A stretch of 64,000 bases of DNA from Cycas panzhihuaensis (GCA_023213395.1 CM041465.1:157425741-157489740); one strand, 5' to 3'; positions 1 through 11,228 are shown, counted from the stretch's first letter. The notes: generated from the sequence alone by a model not told the origin. Made by a program: numbers and translations.

Positions 1-587
1 TACCCCCCAAAGAAGCTCTTTCAATGAGGATTCCAAATATGTAAATTTTTCTGAGAACTTTCTTTCTGACAGTCCATAAATTGCCTCGAAAATAGAGAAT
101 GGGTGGTTAGGGTTTTTAAGAAAATCACTTAATATTCAAAAAATCCCCACCAAACTCCTTCGGAAATGGATTCAAAAGGGTCACACCTCTAAAACAAAGA
201 CATTACAATAGATTTTTCTAGAAAATTGTGAGAAAAATAAATAAAAAATGATGTTATGCCCTCAAACCCATGCACCTGGTAAATTGGAAAAAACCTCCTA
301 AAAACGGTTTCGAATCGACTCGACGCATAAAGAGAAAGTTGTAGAGCACGACGAGATCTATTTGCTGGTCAAATGTTGTGAAATTCTGGACACTTTTTTT
401 TTTTTGGGGGACAGTTGTACGATTGTACAATCTGCTCTGTTCACCTTCTGCTTTGCTTGAATGATTTAATATCTTTCTCCAATCAATGACTTATTTGCTA
501 GTATGGATGATTAATGTCTCTAACTCAGACAATTCTATCTTTTCTTCTTCCACAGAGGGACCCTCTCTCAGATAGGTAGGAGAACCT
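1..587 (-). other. Non-coding leader of minus-strand element N
   Basis: AT-rich stretch with homopolymer runs and no ORF that looks like protein. It lies on the internal side of a primer site, so it is inferred to be the 5' untranslated leader of a minus-strand LTR element whose body lies left of the window. Confidence 0.45.
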
Positions 588-599
588 GCTTTGATACCA
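588..599 (-). promoter_or_regulatory. Primer-binding site of element N
   Basis: On the minus strand this reads TGGTATCAAAGC, one mismatch from the initiator-Met-tRNA primer site TGGTATCAGAGC. It directly abuts the LTR at 600, which fixes the element's orientation as minus. Confidence 0.75.
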
Positions 600-794
600 T
601 GTTAAGACTTAGACAAGAGTTGACAAATAACTTAATGCTTTATTACAAGAGATGGACTCTATATATATAGAATGAGAAATCATAACCACCATGTATCTGG
701 CAAACACGTGGTAGACACTTGTCTATAACACATACAATTGGGTTTTACATGACCCTCAAATAAACATTCCTAGATAAAACATTATATTCTAACA
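600..794 (-). repeat. 5' LTR of element N (195 bp)
   Basis: Begins TGTTAAGA and ends TTCTAACA, a near-perfect terminal inverted repeat with TG...CA ends. On the minus strand it carries a TATATATATAG promoter-like box and an AATAAAG polyadenylation-like signal before the primer site. Short LTR plus Met-type primer suggests a Copia or TRIM-like element. The partner LTR is outside the window, so no TSD can be checked. Confidence 0.7.
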
Positions 795-2944
795 AGCTCT
801 TGATGTCCTCTTTCCAAATCTAGTATCGGTTTTCTAATTGGAGCAATCATTGATTTGAGACTTGTGCTTTAGATGGAGTTTCATCATTTGTACAAGTGAT
901 ATCTTGTGATTTCGCAAGTTAGTCAAGAAAGGCAAGTCATCGAATTGTTCATCTTTGAGGTTGTGAGATGTGAAGAAAAGCTTATTCTTATATGTTCTCA
1001 CATTTGCGCTAGTGGGTTAGACAATGCCAAGTACTGAGTGAATCATTTGCGAGGTTGCAAGATGATATTGAACGAAGGTTTGACCTTATACATTTCTCGC
1101 ATTTGTGCAAGACCCACAGTGACAATTCATAGTCAATAGATCATTTGTGAGATCATAAAGGAAAGATATAACAAGGCAACAAATGCATAGAGTCATTTAT
1201 CTCTAAAATGCCGAAATGTAGGGAATGTCAAAAGTAGATATTATTGTAGTTGTGCAAATGAATAAAAAATGAAGGTTATCCAGGTGCAAAACCCCAAAGA
1301 TGTGAAATAAAGGCTCAGTGTTATATCCTCTCGCATTTTTTCAAATGGGGCTAAAGAGATAAGGACTTATGTAGAGGTTTGTGAAGTTGCAGAATGTGAA
1401 ACAAAGATGATAGGAAGGCAATGGGAGGCCCATTATTAAGTCATTCCACACAACTTTTTCTTGCATTTTTGCAAAAGTGTATTTCATATGAGGACACCCA
1501 CTTGCGCAACCACAAAATGCAAAGAAAATATAACAAAGCATTAAACCATGAGGCTTGAAAGGGCTCAATTCATATAAATATCATTTCAAGTCCATTTCAC
1601 AACCAATTTTAGTCATTTTAATAGCAAAATTCAATGGAGAACAACAATGAACAATGCAAAAGGTCAAGAATCTAGATCATCTATTGAAATGGTAATGTTA
1701 AATCAAGCTCTCATACTTTAATTTGTGCCTACAATATGTTCAATTTTTAAACAGATTTCAATGAAGCAATGTTAGGGCTAGAAGAGAAAATATCTTGTCG
1801 ATGATAGAGCTTAATTCATAGGAGGCCCAGACTAGATTTGATGAAAAGATGATAGGTGAACTGGTCTCAACCCTAAAAGACAATAAAAACATAATTGAAC
1901 AATCAAACTTGACACTACACCCCAGTTCAATATTGATGTGGCAGAGTTTGAATAACTGTATGGCTGTTCAGAAGAGATGCTTTGCAATTAATAGCTTAGC
2001 TAAGACGCTTTAGTTAGCCTGACTTATAGAACTGGAAAAAACTAGAAGGCAAGAAGCCGAAGAACACAGGGTTCATAAATTGAATGCTTGGTTTGCTTGA
2101 TATTAGTCTTAGTTCCAGTTTTCTTATGTTTGTACATTTTTCTCTACAAATTCTTCTTATCTTTCCCTTCCAATTTTTTTTCCTTTATTGTAAGATAGCC
2201 GCACATCAAATCGTCTCCCAAAATAGACCTCGTTGACCAATCAAGGGCAAACAGGGTTTTGCTTAATTGGCGTTTTGTGTATTGAACATGCCATGGTGTA
2301 CTTTTGATACAAACAACCCTTCTTGATAATTCAAGGAATTATGTTTGGCCTATTCGGTGTAAATTCTTTTTATTGTCAAGAAATCTGTGTTGTAGTTCAA
2401 TTATATTAACTTAGCTCTGCTAGTATGCATTGATTATAACACATCTTAATTTTGAGAGACCTAGAACAATCATTGTCTGTAACTTTCTTTTCTACTCTTT
2501 CCTTTCCTGCATTTTACATGTTTTTATCCTTCCTAGTATTTAGAAAATGTTCATAAAAATGCTCTTCCACTATAACCATTCTTTATTGCAGATAATGTTT
2601 ACTAACTCATTCATTTCTTCTAGAAGCCAGTGAGGGTGTTTTAGGGCTGAACATTTTGCTGTTGTCCCTTTGTTCTTTGTGTTTATTCATTGAACAATCC
2701 ACAAACCATATCCTTGTAAATCAACATTTTGGGGGCACAAAAATAAGAGGCAACAAAACCTGGCTAACTAATTGTCCTACTAACTGTCGTAGTTAGTTTA
2801 ACAAACCTACTAACTGCTTCCTAACTATTTAACTAACAAACATATTAATTAATTGACTAACACATTAACTTAAATGTACTTTACATCTAGGTATAATAAT
2901 TTACACATTACATTATATATGTCATGACATATGGATGAGTAATA
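795..2944. other. Intergenic or decayed repeat DNA, no gene seen
   Basis: No convincing coding sequence. Between about 970 and 1560 a loose motif recurs (variants of CTCGCATTTxTGCAA and GAGGTTGCAAGATG) at roughly 100-200 base spacing, which suggests a decayed repeat. 2760-2880 is rich in CTAACT-type simple repeats. It may include the missing RT, RNase H or 3' LTR of element A, but I cannot recognise them. Confidence 0.4.
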
Positions 2945-4114
2945 CTCATTAAACAACCTCTTTAATTGTAGAAGGTTTATCTACATTTAATACACATGCC
3001 ATAAGAGAAATATTTGCTTGTTTAGAATGATGCATTTTGGATTTGCACTTTCCCTCCATCTTAGACAATAGCTTATCAACATCCTCCATAGTTTTCAAGT
3101 AACATCGAGGCAACTTCTTCTTCTAAGTTGAGGGAAAAGGTGTGGAAGGTTTCTATGGTTTAGGATTTAACTCAATTTTCAACTTTAGCTCAGGTTTAGA
3201 CTCTAAAAATTAGAAAGATTTCAAATCCCTTACTTCGCCAATGTCAAAAGGTTCAATTTTTGGTTGAGTCATGCCCCTTGAAGAAATGCATTCAGGTTGC
3301 TCCTTAATCTGCTCCTCAATGTTGATCGAACCCATATTTGCCCTATTATCCATATTGAAGAATACTTTTTAGGTTGATAACTTGTAAACTCTGTAAGCTT
3401 TATATTGTTCAAGTACCCCACAATGATGTACTTTATGCTTTTGTTGTCCAACTTTTGTTGTTTTTCCTTTGGGGCATGCATGCACACTATGCACCCAAAA
3501 CTCTTAAATGACAAACAATTGGCTTCTTATTTGACCAAGCCTTCTCAAGCATTTTGCTTTTCACAGTCTTTGTATTGCTCTTGTTCATCAGATATGCAGT
3601 TGTGTTAGCAACTTTAGTCCATAAGTAATTTGACACATCCTTGTACTTCATCATAGATTTGGCTTTTTCAATCAAAGTTCTATTCATCCACTGAGCCACA
3701 CCATTTTGTTCAGATGTGTAGGCAATAAACTATTGTCTCTTGATTCCATGATCTTTGCAAAACTAATTGAATTCATTGGAAGTGTATTCTCCACCACTGT
3801 TAGTTTGCAATATGTTGATTTTATGACTAGTTTCATTCTTAGCTAATTCTTTGAACTACTTGAAATAGGTAAAGGTTTGCGATTTCTCCTTCAGTGGAAG
3901 AACCCAGACTTTTTGTGGAAAGTCATTAATGAAAGCGATGAAATATCTCGCTCCTCCAAGCGATACAACTGGAATTGGTCCATAGATATTTGAGTGAACC
4001 AATCTAAGTTTCTCTCTGGTTTTCCTTGCTTTTTTCTGGGAAAGGGTTCTTTGTGTTGCTTACTAAAAATATAAGGTTCATAAAAGTAATCTTTAGCATT
4101 TATTATAGGAAGAC
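2945..4114 (-). pseudogene. Element A, left part: Copia integrase fragment
   Basis: Minus-strand Copia pol remnant. Reading leftwards from 4114 come the end of GAG-pre-integrase (a KQHKEPFP-like motif), the integrase core, QNGVAxxMNRTL carrying the catalytic Glu region near 3700, the FGC...H.P...K.K.D.KS.K.I.VGY motif at about 3510-3400, and an INT-RT linker resembling 'ALM..VLNVD.PST..EV' near 2960-3010. Many stops and frameshifts; RT and RNase H are absent. Its N-terminal half is 58.6 kb away at 62724-63689, separated by element B. The last five bases, AAGAC, are B's target duplication. Confidence 0.8.
4110..4114. repeat. Target-site duplication of B (left), AAGAC
   Basis: AAGAC here matches AAGAC at 62724-62728, directly flanking the two 210-bp LTRs of element B. 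Confidence 0.8.
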
Positions 4115-4324
4115 TATAGTGGACCTAATGTACACTATTGTAAAAGTAAATTTTAAATTGAAATATATTTTCTTCAAAATGAAGATATTTTATTGAACTA
4201 AAGTGGATGAATTTTACAAGGCTTTGGGGATGTATAAATATCAATGAGGCACTGCATTCGATAAGTCATGTCTTTAGCTAACTAACTTATTAATGTTAAT
4301 TAATTGGTTGCAAGTCTTGCAGCA
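4115..4324 (-). repeat. 3' LTR of B (210 bp)
   Basis: Aligns end to end with 62514-62723. Ends are TATAGTGG (TGTAGCGG in the partner, so the TG has decayed) and TTGCAGCA. A purine tract on the minus strand (GAAGGGCAGGGA, 4327-4338) adjoins it, as expected for a polypurine tract. Confidence 0.75.
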
Positions 4325-4566
4325 AGTCCCTGCCCTTCGAAATGCTTTGCCCTCAAAGCATGGGAAGGCTAAAAAAACTTCGTATCACTGCCTCATGCGA
4401 CTGTTAAGATGTTTGAAGTGGTCCTATTATCCTTGTGTTGACATGTAGAAATGGTTACTGCACAGTTTACTGGCGAGAAATGATGTGGGTCAAGTATAAT
4501 TTTTTTCCAATTAATTCAATGAGTCAAGAGGGTGTCGCCCCATTGCTCGACTGTCTACATCAAAAG
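4325..4566 (-). other. 3' internal region of B, non-coding
   Basis: 242 bases between B's 3' LTR and the J insertion. It has the probable polypurine tract at its left edge and no ORF. Confidence 0.45.
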
Positions 4567-5596
4567 TGATTCGTTTTCGGATCTTTAAGTTCATAATACT
4601 CTTAAAATACCTTGTTTTTCATGTTTATGGTCTTCATTTAGTAGAAAAATGCCTTAAAGAGGCTTAAAAAATGTAAAAAAAGGTATTTCTACAACTGCAA
4701 CTAGGTGCTACCCAGGTGCTACCACTGCTACCCAGGTGCTACCATTGCTACTCAGGTGCTACCACTGCTACCCAGGTGCATCCACTGCTACCTGAGGTGA
4801 GAAAAACGAAAAAATAATAAAAATGACAGCGATTTTGGCGGCGTAAATGAAGTTCGTTTCGCACGAAATTTTAGGAGGATCTTCTCACACGTGTCCTCTA
4901 CACGATTAAAGAGAAAAACCTCATAATTAAAAGGATTTAATCAAGATTTCTTTAACCGTTTTGAATTCGTTGGAAAACGGAAAAACAGAAAAACCGTTGC
5001 AAAATAAAAACGCATTATAGGGTTTTAGAATGGCAAGATCTTGGCACGAAGGACAGAGAGAGAGGACGCCGCAGCCATAGACGCAGTACGTGGAGCAAGA
5101 TTCGAGGAGAGTTGTCTAAAATTGCTTTCCGGAAAGAGAGAACGGCTCCAACAACTGGAATTCTGCGTCAGAGAGAAAAAGGAACGAAAGTGCAACAGAA
5201 CAACACCCAAAATCCATTGTGGGGATCTTGAAGGAGCCAAAGAAATTGAAGTTGCAGTCGAGGGAGGAAAATAACAACAATAGCAGTCTAAGAAAGAGAC
5301 GCTAGCAAGATTTCTTCACCAAGAAAAGAGATTTTTGGTTATCGGCAACCAAAACTCTATGCAAGCTTCAAAGAGAGTGGTTCCAAAGAACGTGTAGCAG
5401 CTCAAGAAGTGCCTAGCACTCAGTTCTTCTCTCCCAACTTGCTGTAACAGTCCTTTGCATGCTCAATAGAGCACAAAAAGAAGGAATTTTGTAATAAAAT
5501 TTAAAATATCTTCAATTTTATGTAATATTATTGTAAATTGTTCTGGATTTGTTTCAATTGGATTAAGTTTTCACTTTTCCATTCGAATTTAGATCA
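4567..5596 (+). repeat. 5' LTR of J (about 1030 bp)
   Basis: Starts TGATTCGTTTTCGG, matching TGATCCGTTTTCGG at 10309, and ends AGATCA, giving a TGATC/GATCA terminal inverted repeat. It holds a minisatellite (4690-4796). A 77-codon ORF at 5041-5274 lies wholly inside the LTR and is not considered a gene. The exact end is inferred from the primer site six bases further on. Confidence 0.75.
4690..4796 (+). repeat. LTR minisatellite, about 20-bp unit (short allele)
   Basis: Tandem variants of GCTACCACTGCTACCCAGGT, about five copies. The matching block in the right LTR (10441-10632) has about twice as many. Confidence 0.85.
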
Positions 5597-5602
5597 ATAT
5601 TT

Positions 5603-5614
5603 TGGTATCAGAGC
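5603..5614 (+). promoter_or_regulatory. Primer-binding site of J
   Basis: TGGTATCAGAGC, the exact initiator-Met-tRNA complement, six bases after the LTR end. Confidence 0.85.
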
Positions 5615-5702
5615 TAGTTTTCTTGAAATCCTTGGGAACTTAGGGATTTTTAAAGAAAAAGAAAAAAAAAAAAAACCTTTTTCTTTCGCTGTAAAAGTTT
5701 TT

Positions 5703-6779
5703 ATGAAAATTAGATATCAGTATTTGTTAATGGGTGAACCTTTAACTGAACCACTTGAGAAAGAACGTAGACAGCGAAGGAAGATGGCTGAGCTGGAGCA
5801 AAAGATGGAGGAAAGGTTCGTGAAGATGGAGCAAAATCTCGACAGACTAACCCAACTTGTGGCGCAACTAGTCTCTCAACAAGTTGCAACTTCTTCTTCA
5901 ACAGCCAAAGGCGTAAAGAAGGAAGAAGATGAATCGATGAAAGAGGAAGACCTGGTAGAAGACCAACAAGAAGATGACAATCCGACGGTAATAACACATC
6001 CATTCAAGGTAGAGGCAAAACTTGAATTGCCCATCTATGATGGAACTTTGGATGCCGAAAAATTAGATGGTTGGTTGGACCAACTAGAAACATACTTTTC
6101 CATTTATGGGTATAAAAACTAGTAGAAAATTATTTTTGCTAGGTTAAAATTGTCTAAGCATGCATTAGGTTGGTGGAATGCATACCTTAAATCCCATAAT
6201 GTAAATGAAATTACTTGGGAACAATTTAAAATCCTCATAAAGAAGCAATTCTATCCTATTGGGTATGAAGAGCAATAGAGGATTAAATGGCAATATTACT
6301 GACAAGAAAGAGGCCAAAATGTCCAAGACTACACAACATAATTTCAAAAGCAAGTTGTTGTGTTGGGCATCTCTTTACTGGGTAAAGATATCATGCTGAA
6401 ATATATTGGAGGACTGTACTGGCATATTCAGCAAGAACTTCAACAGTTTGAAGTTAAATCGCTTGATGAAGCTAGCAAGAAGGCGATTGCCATAGAAAAG
6501 AGAAACAAGAAGGCTTATGCTAAGAGGAAAAGGTTTGCACCTCAAGAAGGTAGCAACAAACTTGCCCAAGGAATGAGGTTTCTAGGTAAAGTTGGACAAC
6601 AACCCATTAGGGGTTTTGACAAGATGAAACAAGCCAATACCACCCAAATCAAAGTCACTTGTACTCATTGCAAGCGAGCAGGTCACAGCATAGAAGATTG
6701 TTGGTTCCTACACCCAGAGAAACGACCCAAGAACAAGGGAAAAGGTAAAGCTAAAGCGAAGGTAAAGGCATGTACTTAA
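5703..6779 (+). pseudogene. gag: J gag (capsid/nucleocapsid), stops
   Basis: The reading frame opens at ATG 5703 or, more plausibly, ATG 5730 (MGEPLTEPLEKERRQRRK). A charged coiled-coil-like N terminus (MAELEQKMEERFVKMEQNLDRL) comes first. The retrotransposon capsid fold follows: LPIYDGTLDAEKLDGWLDQLETYF, then ALGWWNAYL...ITWEQFK. In-frame stops at about 6120, 6278 and 6300, plus one near 6344, break it before 6360-6779 resumes. That second part ends in an intact CCHC zinc knuckle, CTHCKRAGHSIEDC, and a Lys-rich tail, the RNA-binding nucleocapsid. It should package element RNA in cytoplasmic particles. Not functional as it stands. Confidence 0.8.
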
Positions 6780-6783
6780 CTCT

Positions 6784-7358
6784 GTGGGTGATGAAGATGT
6801 TTGTGGCATTGAAGAAGCCAATGAGAAGTTGATGCTCATGGCTAATGCGGAGCCTAAAAATAACCATCGGCAAATTGATCCAGAGATTAGAGAGGAGCTC
6901 TTCATGGTAAGAATCCAAGTGAAGCAAAGTATGGTTGATGCCACCTTTGATGGAGGAAGGCAAAAGAATTTAATCTCAGAAGCATTGGTAAAAGCGGGAT
7001 TAAAAATGCATGCACATCCAAAACCATATCCTCTTGGATGGTTGCAAAAAGATTCAGAGTTGCAGGTTACTTACCAATGTAAGTTTAAATTTGCAATATC
7101 TGAAAAGTTCATTGATGAAGTTGAATGTGAGGTAGTCCCATTGGATGTTTGTCAAGTTGTGTTTGGCAGCCCATATCTCTATGATAGAGATGGAGTTCAT
7201 CATAGGAGGCTGAGAAAGATTTGACTCATCAAGGACGGGAAATCCTATCTGATCAATGCATCCAAGCCACAAAAGAAGATCTCTCTCATATCTTCCCAAC
7301 AAGCGAAAAGATTAATTAATGCTTGTAGGAAGTTTGTCTTCTTGATGATAAAGTAAAG
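6784..7358 (+). pseudogene. J aspartic protease region
   Basis: The 146-residue ORF 6784-7224 matches the retropepsin segment between gag and RT of plant Gypsy elements: VDATFDGGRQKNLISEALV occupies the active-site position and PYPLGWL...CEVVPLDVCQVVFGSPYLYDRD the flap and helix region. The usual Asp-Ser/Thr-Gly reads Asp-Gly-Gly, so activity is doubtful. A stop at 7222 and a frameshift precede RT. Its role would be to cleave the gag-pol polyprotein. Confidence 0.65.
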
Positions 7359-8362
7359 GTGGAAGAAAAGAGCAAGCGAGTCCTCAATACAGGCCTTTGG
7401 ATAGGAAGCAAGTCTGTGATTGAAGGCCTAAGGAATAGGTACAATGACGTATTCCAAGAGCCAAAAGGGCTGCCCCCTAAAAGGGCAATTGAACATGAAA
7501 TCCAGCTGGTTGCTAATTCACCTTTGCCAAATCTTAGTCTCTACCGAAACTCAATTTTGGAGAATGAAGAGATTAAGAGGCAGATTCAAGAACTCTTGGA
7601 ACAAGGAGTGATCAAGCCGAGTTGTTCCCCATGTGGTTCACCTATTGTTTTGGTGCGAAAGAAAGATGGAGGATGGAGAATGTGCATTGACTATGCGCTT
7701 TGAACAAGATCACCATAAAAAATAGACATCCCTTACCACAGATAGATGACTTGTTGGACCAGTTGCAGTCGGCAAGATATTTTAGCAAAATGGACCTGAA
7801 ATTAGGCTACCATCAGGTTCAAATCCGAGAGGAGGATACTTGGAAGACAGCCTTCAAATCAAAGCAAGGATTGTTCGAATGGTTGGTGATGCCGTTTGGT
7901 CTGTGTAATGCACCTGCCACCTTCATGAGATTGATGAATGAGGTATTAAGACCCTTCATTGATGACTTTGTAATTGTTTATCTAGATGATATTCTGATTT
8001 TTAGCCATACTTGGGAGGAGCACCTCCAACATGTTGAGCAAGTGCTCAAAGTTCTCCAAGAGCAGCAATTGAAACTAAATCTGAAGAAGTGCGAGTTTGG
8101 AAAGCAATCTCTCGTCTTCTTAGGTTTCGTGGTTGGAGGAGGAGAATTGAAGATTGACCCAGCAAAGATTAAAGTCATTCTCAATTGGCCCACACCCAAG
8201 ACAACCACAGAGGTAAGAAGTTTCATTGGTGCATGTCAATATTTAAGAAAATTTATTTTCAGATTCTCTCAAATTGCAGCACCTCTTCATGCATTGACGG
8301 GAGGACATGCAAAGTTTCATTGGGAGAATGAACAAGAAAAAGCTTTTAGGCTTTTGAAGTAG
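7359..8362 (+). pseudogene. J reverse transcriptase
   Basis: Two frames (7359-7703 and 7700-8362) joined by one frameshift at about 7700. RT landmarks in order: the ELLEQGVIKPSCSPCGSPIVLV substrate-entry region, KKDGGWRMCIDY, KMDLKLGYHQV, MPFGLCNAPATF and the catalytic YLDDILIFS near 7980. The thumb and connection (FLGFVV, KIDPAKI, FIGACQYLRKFI) follow. Catalytic residues are present, but the frameshift at about 7700 and the stop at 8360 inactivate it. It would copy element RNA into DNA. Confidence 0.88.
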
Positions 8363-8802
8363 AAAATTTGTGAGGCACCAGTGTTAGCTTTACCCTCGCT
8401 GCAGAAGCCATTTGAATTGGAGACTGATGCTTCAGGCTATGCCATGGGAGCAGTATTGAAGCAAGAAGGAAAACTGATAGCATACCATTCAGAGACATTT
8501 AATGGAGCTGTCATAAACTACCCAACTTATGATAAGGAGCTCTATGCATTACACCAAGCAGTGAAGCGTTGGAGACCATATTTGTTGGGAAAAGAAGTGG
8601 TCATCCACACCGACCACAAGCCTTTGCAATTTTGCGAGACTCGGTCAAATTGCAGCAGGCTAGGCGCATGAAGTGGATGTCCTATTTACAGCAGTTTCAC
8701 ATCGTGGTTAAATACAAGAAAGGAATGATGAATAAGATTGCAGACTTGCTGTCCAGACCTCCTCAACAACAAGGTAATTCCAGTTTGTTGGTAGCTATGT
8801 AA
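8363..8802 (+). pseudogene. J RNase H
   Basis: Follows RT across a stop at 8360. Shows FELETDASGYAMGAVL (first catalytic Asp), the YPTYDKELYALHQAVKRWRPYLLG helix and HTDHKPLQF. A frameshift near 8635 moves the frame to QARRMKWMSYLQQFHIVVKYKKGMMNKIADLLSRPP, the typical Gypsy RNase H tail. It would remove RNA from the RNA:DNA hybrid. Confidence 0.82.
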
Positions 8803-8835
8803 TTTCAATCTTTCTGCCATGATGAATATGTTGAT

Positions 8836-10270
8836 TTGTATTTGAAAGATGAGGCATTCAAGCCTATCTTTGAGCAGCTACAGCAAGGAAAAGTAGTTGC
8901 TGATTTCCAGCTGAAGGATGGACTTTTTTTCAAGCAAGACAAGCTTTGCATTCCAAAGCATGCAGACCGAATGAAGTGGATAAGAGAAGCTCACCCCTCT
9001 CGAGTTGCAGGACACTTTGGAGTGGGAAAAACATTGCTAAACTTGCAGCAATATATGTATTGGCCAAATATGCAACAAGATGTGACTACAAGATGCAGGG
9101 TGTACATTATGTAGCACATCAAAGCCGACCAATAGGAAGTTTGGATTGTACATTCCACTTCCTGTTCCATCACGACTGTGGGAGAGTATCTCCATGGATT
9201 TCCTGGGAGGACTACCATGAACCAAAAATGGTATGGATTATTTGTTTGTAGTTGTTGATTGGTTCAGTAAAATGGTGATGTTGATTCCCAATAGGAAGAC
9301 ACATACAGGAGAAGACATAGTTAGATTATTTTTCCAGCATGTTTGGAAGTATTTTGGACTTTCCAACTCAATCATTTTTGATCGAGATAGCAGATTTCTG
9401 AGTCATTTTTGGCAAACACTTTGGGGAATGATGGATACGAAGCTAAAGATGAGCACGTCTTTTCATCCTCAAACAGATGGTCAGACTGAAGTTGTCAACA
9501 GGACATTGGTATAACTGTTACGAGGATACAATGCCAAGCATCCTAAGACTTGGGATGAAAGTCTCGCATACTTGCAATTTGCATTCAATAGAGCCATCCA
9601 TAGCTCAACCCAGAAATCACCATTTGAGGTATGTTTGGGATTTCTGCCTGCAAGTCCTTTCGATCTAGAATTTTCTGCTCAATTTTTTGCAGGAAATGGA
9701 AAGGATGAAGAAGGAAATGAAAAGGCACAAAGATTCTTGGAAAGAATAAAAAAAATCCATCAACAGGTTGAAGAGCAGCTTCAAAAATCTTGACAGAGAT
9801 ACAAACAATGACATGATGCACATAGAACCAGCCATTCCTTTAAGGAAGGAGATAGAGTTTGGTTGCACCTCAGTAAGAAAAGATTGCAAGGTGAAGGCAA
9901 AAAGCTAAAACCTTTACGATATGGTCCTTTTACAATCTTGAAGAAAATTGGAGAAAATGCTTTCCAGCTTGAACTTCCAGAATTCATGAAGATGTATTCC
10001 GTAGTGAATGTTGAGAATCTGAAGATGTTTGAGCCATCCATGTTGGATGAAGATGAAGACGGAGTTCCACTATTACCAAATCCAGAGGAGTTGCGAATAG
10101 AGAAAGAGGAACCAATGCAAAATGATTGTATTCTTCAAAGGAAGCAGACCAAGACTCGAAGAGGCATAATCGAGTCCTTCAGAATTGCGGAAAAAGGACA
10201 AGTACTTAGCAAAGCAAAATGGTACAATAAGGAGATAGGGAAAATCAAATTCCCTCATTTACAACTATAA
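8836..10270 (+). pseudogene. J integrase with possible chromodomain-like tail
   Basis: The N-terminal zinc-binding region (HPSRVAGHFGVGKTLLNLQQYMYWPNM) has lost part of its HHCC signature after a stop at 9112. The core follows in ORF 9233-9514: [18 protein letters not shown] (second Asp) and [15 protein letters not shown] (Glu). Fragments continue through 9572-9793. The C-terminal ORF 9863-10270 has the GPFTILKKIGENAFQLELP barrel, then a basic/aromatic tail (TRRGIIESFRI...GQVLSKAKWY) that could be a degenerate chromodomain. The integrase inserts element cDNA; a chromodomain would target chromatin. Confidence 0.75.
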
Positions 10271-10292
10271 AGTTCATGAGGCCATGAACTCC

Positions 10293-10308
10293 TAAAAAAG
10301 GGGAGTTC
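10293..10308 (+). promoter_or_regulatory. Polypurine tract of J
   Basis: AAAAAAGGGGAG run just before the 3' LTR start at 10309, the expected plus-strand primer site. Confidence 0.7.
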
Positions 10309-10664
10309 TGATCCGTTTTCGGATCTTTAAGTTCATAATACTCTTAAAATACCTTGTTTTTCATGTTTATGGTCTTCATTTAGTAGAAAAATGCCTTAAA
10401 GAGAGAGGCTTAAAAAATGTAGAAAAAGGTATTTCTACAACTGCAACTAGGTGCTACCCAGGTGCTACCACTGCTACTCAGGTGCTACCCAGGTGCTACC
10501 CAGGTGCTACCACTGCTACCCAGGTGCTATCATTGCGACCTAGGTGCTACCACTGCGACCCAGGTGCTACCATTGCTACTCAGGTGCTACCATTGCTACC
10601 CAGGTGCTACCCAGGTGCATCCACTGCTACTTGAGGCGTGAAAAACAGAAAAATAATAAAATGA
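10309..10664 (+). repeat. 3' LTR of J, truncated at 356 bp
   Basis: Matches 4567 onward, including the AATAATAAAATGA segment after the minisatellite, then similarity stops where GC-rich sequence assigned to K begins. The remaining 670 or so bases are not found downstream, so they were lost or lie beyond a later deletion. Confidence 0.75.
10441..10632 (+). repeat. LTR minisatellite, expanded allele
   Basis: About ten imperfect copies of the 20-bp CTACCACTGCTACCCAGGTG unit against about five in the 5' LTR. Confidence 0.85.
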
Positions 10665-10673
10665 AGACCACTT

Positions 10674-11193
10674 GACACAGAACGAGGGCTGGAAGCGGAC
10701 GTGATGTCACGGAACGAGGGCTTAGGGGGAGCGGACGTAGTGGCAAAGATCGAGGGCTAGGAGCGGACGTAGTGTTAAGCTGCCAGTGTGGGCTTTTGGT
10801 TGAAGAGTTGTCGTGGACCGGGGAGAGAGGCTATTCTTTGTATCAACTGAGCATGTTCGGCGGAGCCCGACTCAGTGTGTTGATGTTTGGCCAGGGGGCC
10901 TTTATCTATATTGTAATTGTTGGGGCATTGGCCCAGTTGCAATAATAGAAACACATTCTCTCCGAAATGATGGTGTTTGCTGTGTCTCAATGTGGATGGT
11001 TGCTCTATGGCTGAATGGCATGTGTGTATAAGGAACTGGTTGATGTTGTGAATGAATTCCGCTGCATAACTTTGTGAAGAAAGCTAACTTGGTGCAGGTT
11101 AAGGCGTAGTCAGGGACTGCCGACAAGCTTGGTCCCCTTGGGCAAGTTGAGTAAGAGTCGCCAGTGCCGCACGGGTATCCTAGCCCCGTGACA
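10674..11193 (+). repeat. Orphan 5' LTR of element K
   Basis: Ends CCCCGTGACA two bases before a perfect Met primer site. A matching inverted start, TGTCACGGAAC, lies at 10705 (489-bp LTR), but another TGACAC start at 10674 is possible because three 33-36-bp tandem copies of a CGAGGGCT...GAGCGGACGTAGTG unit straddle the boundary (10682-10785). No partner LTR is in the window. Confidence 0.65.
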
Positions 11194-11195
11194 GT

Positions 11196-11228
11196 TGGTA
11201 TCAGAGCCTATGACAGCTAGATGGCCTC
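11196..11228 (+). promoter_or_regulatory. Primer-binding site and leader stub of K
   Basis: TGGTATCAGAGCC starts two bases after the LTR. Only about 33 bases of internal region remain before element L begins at 11229. Confidence 0.75.

Larger units (their letters stand above)
4567..10664 (+). mobile_element. Element J: Ty3/Gypsy, chromovirus-like, truncated 3' LTR
   Basis: Plus-strand order LTR, Met primer site, gag, protease, RT, RNase H, integrase, polypurine tract, LTR. RT precedes integrase, which defines Ty3/Gypsy. The 5' LTR is about 1030 bp but the 3' LTR stops after 356 bp, where element K's sequence starts. Several stops make it non-functional. Confidence 0.85.

Noticed and set aside
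4690-4796. CRISPR-like direct repeats
   Set aside because: Units are contiguous 20-bp minisatellite copies without unique spacers, inside a plant LTR.
5041-5274. 77-codon plus-strand ORF as a gene
   Set aside because: Lies inside J's 5' LTR; Arg/Glu-rich composition follows local purine bias and no domain is visible.
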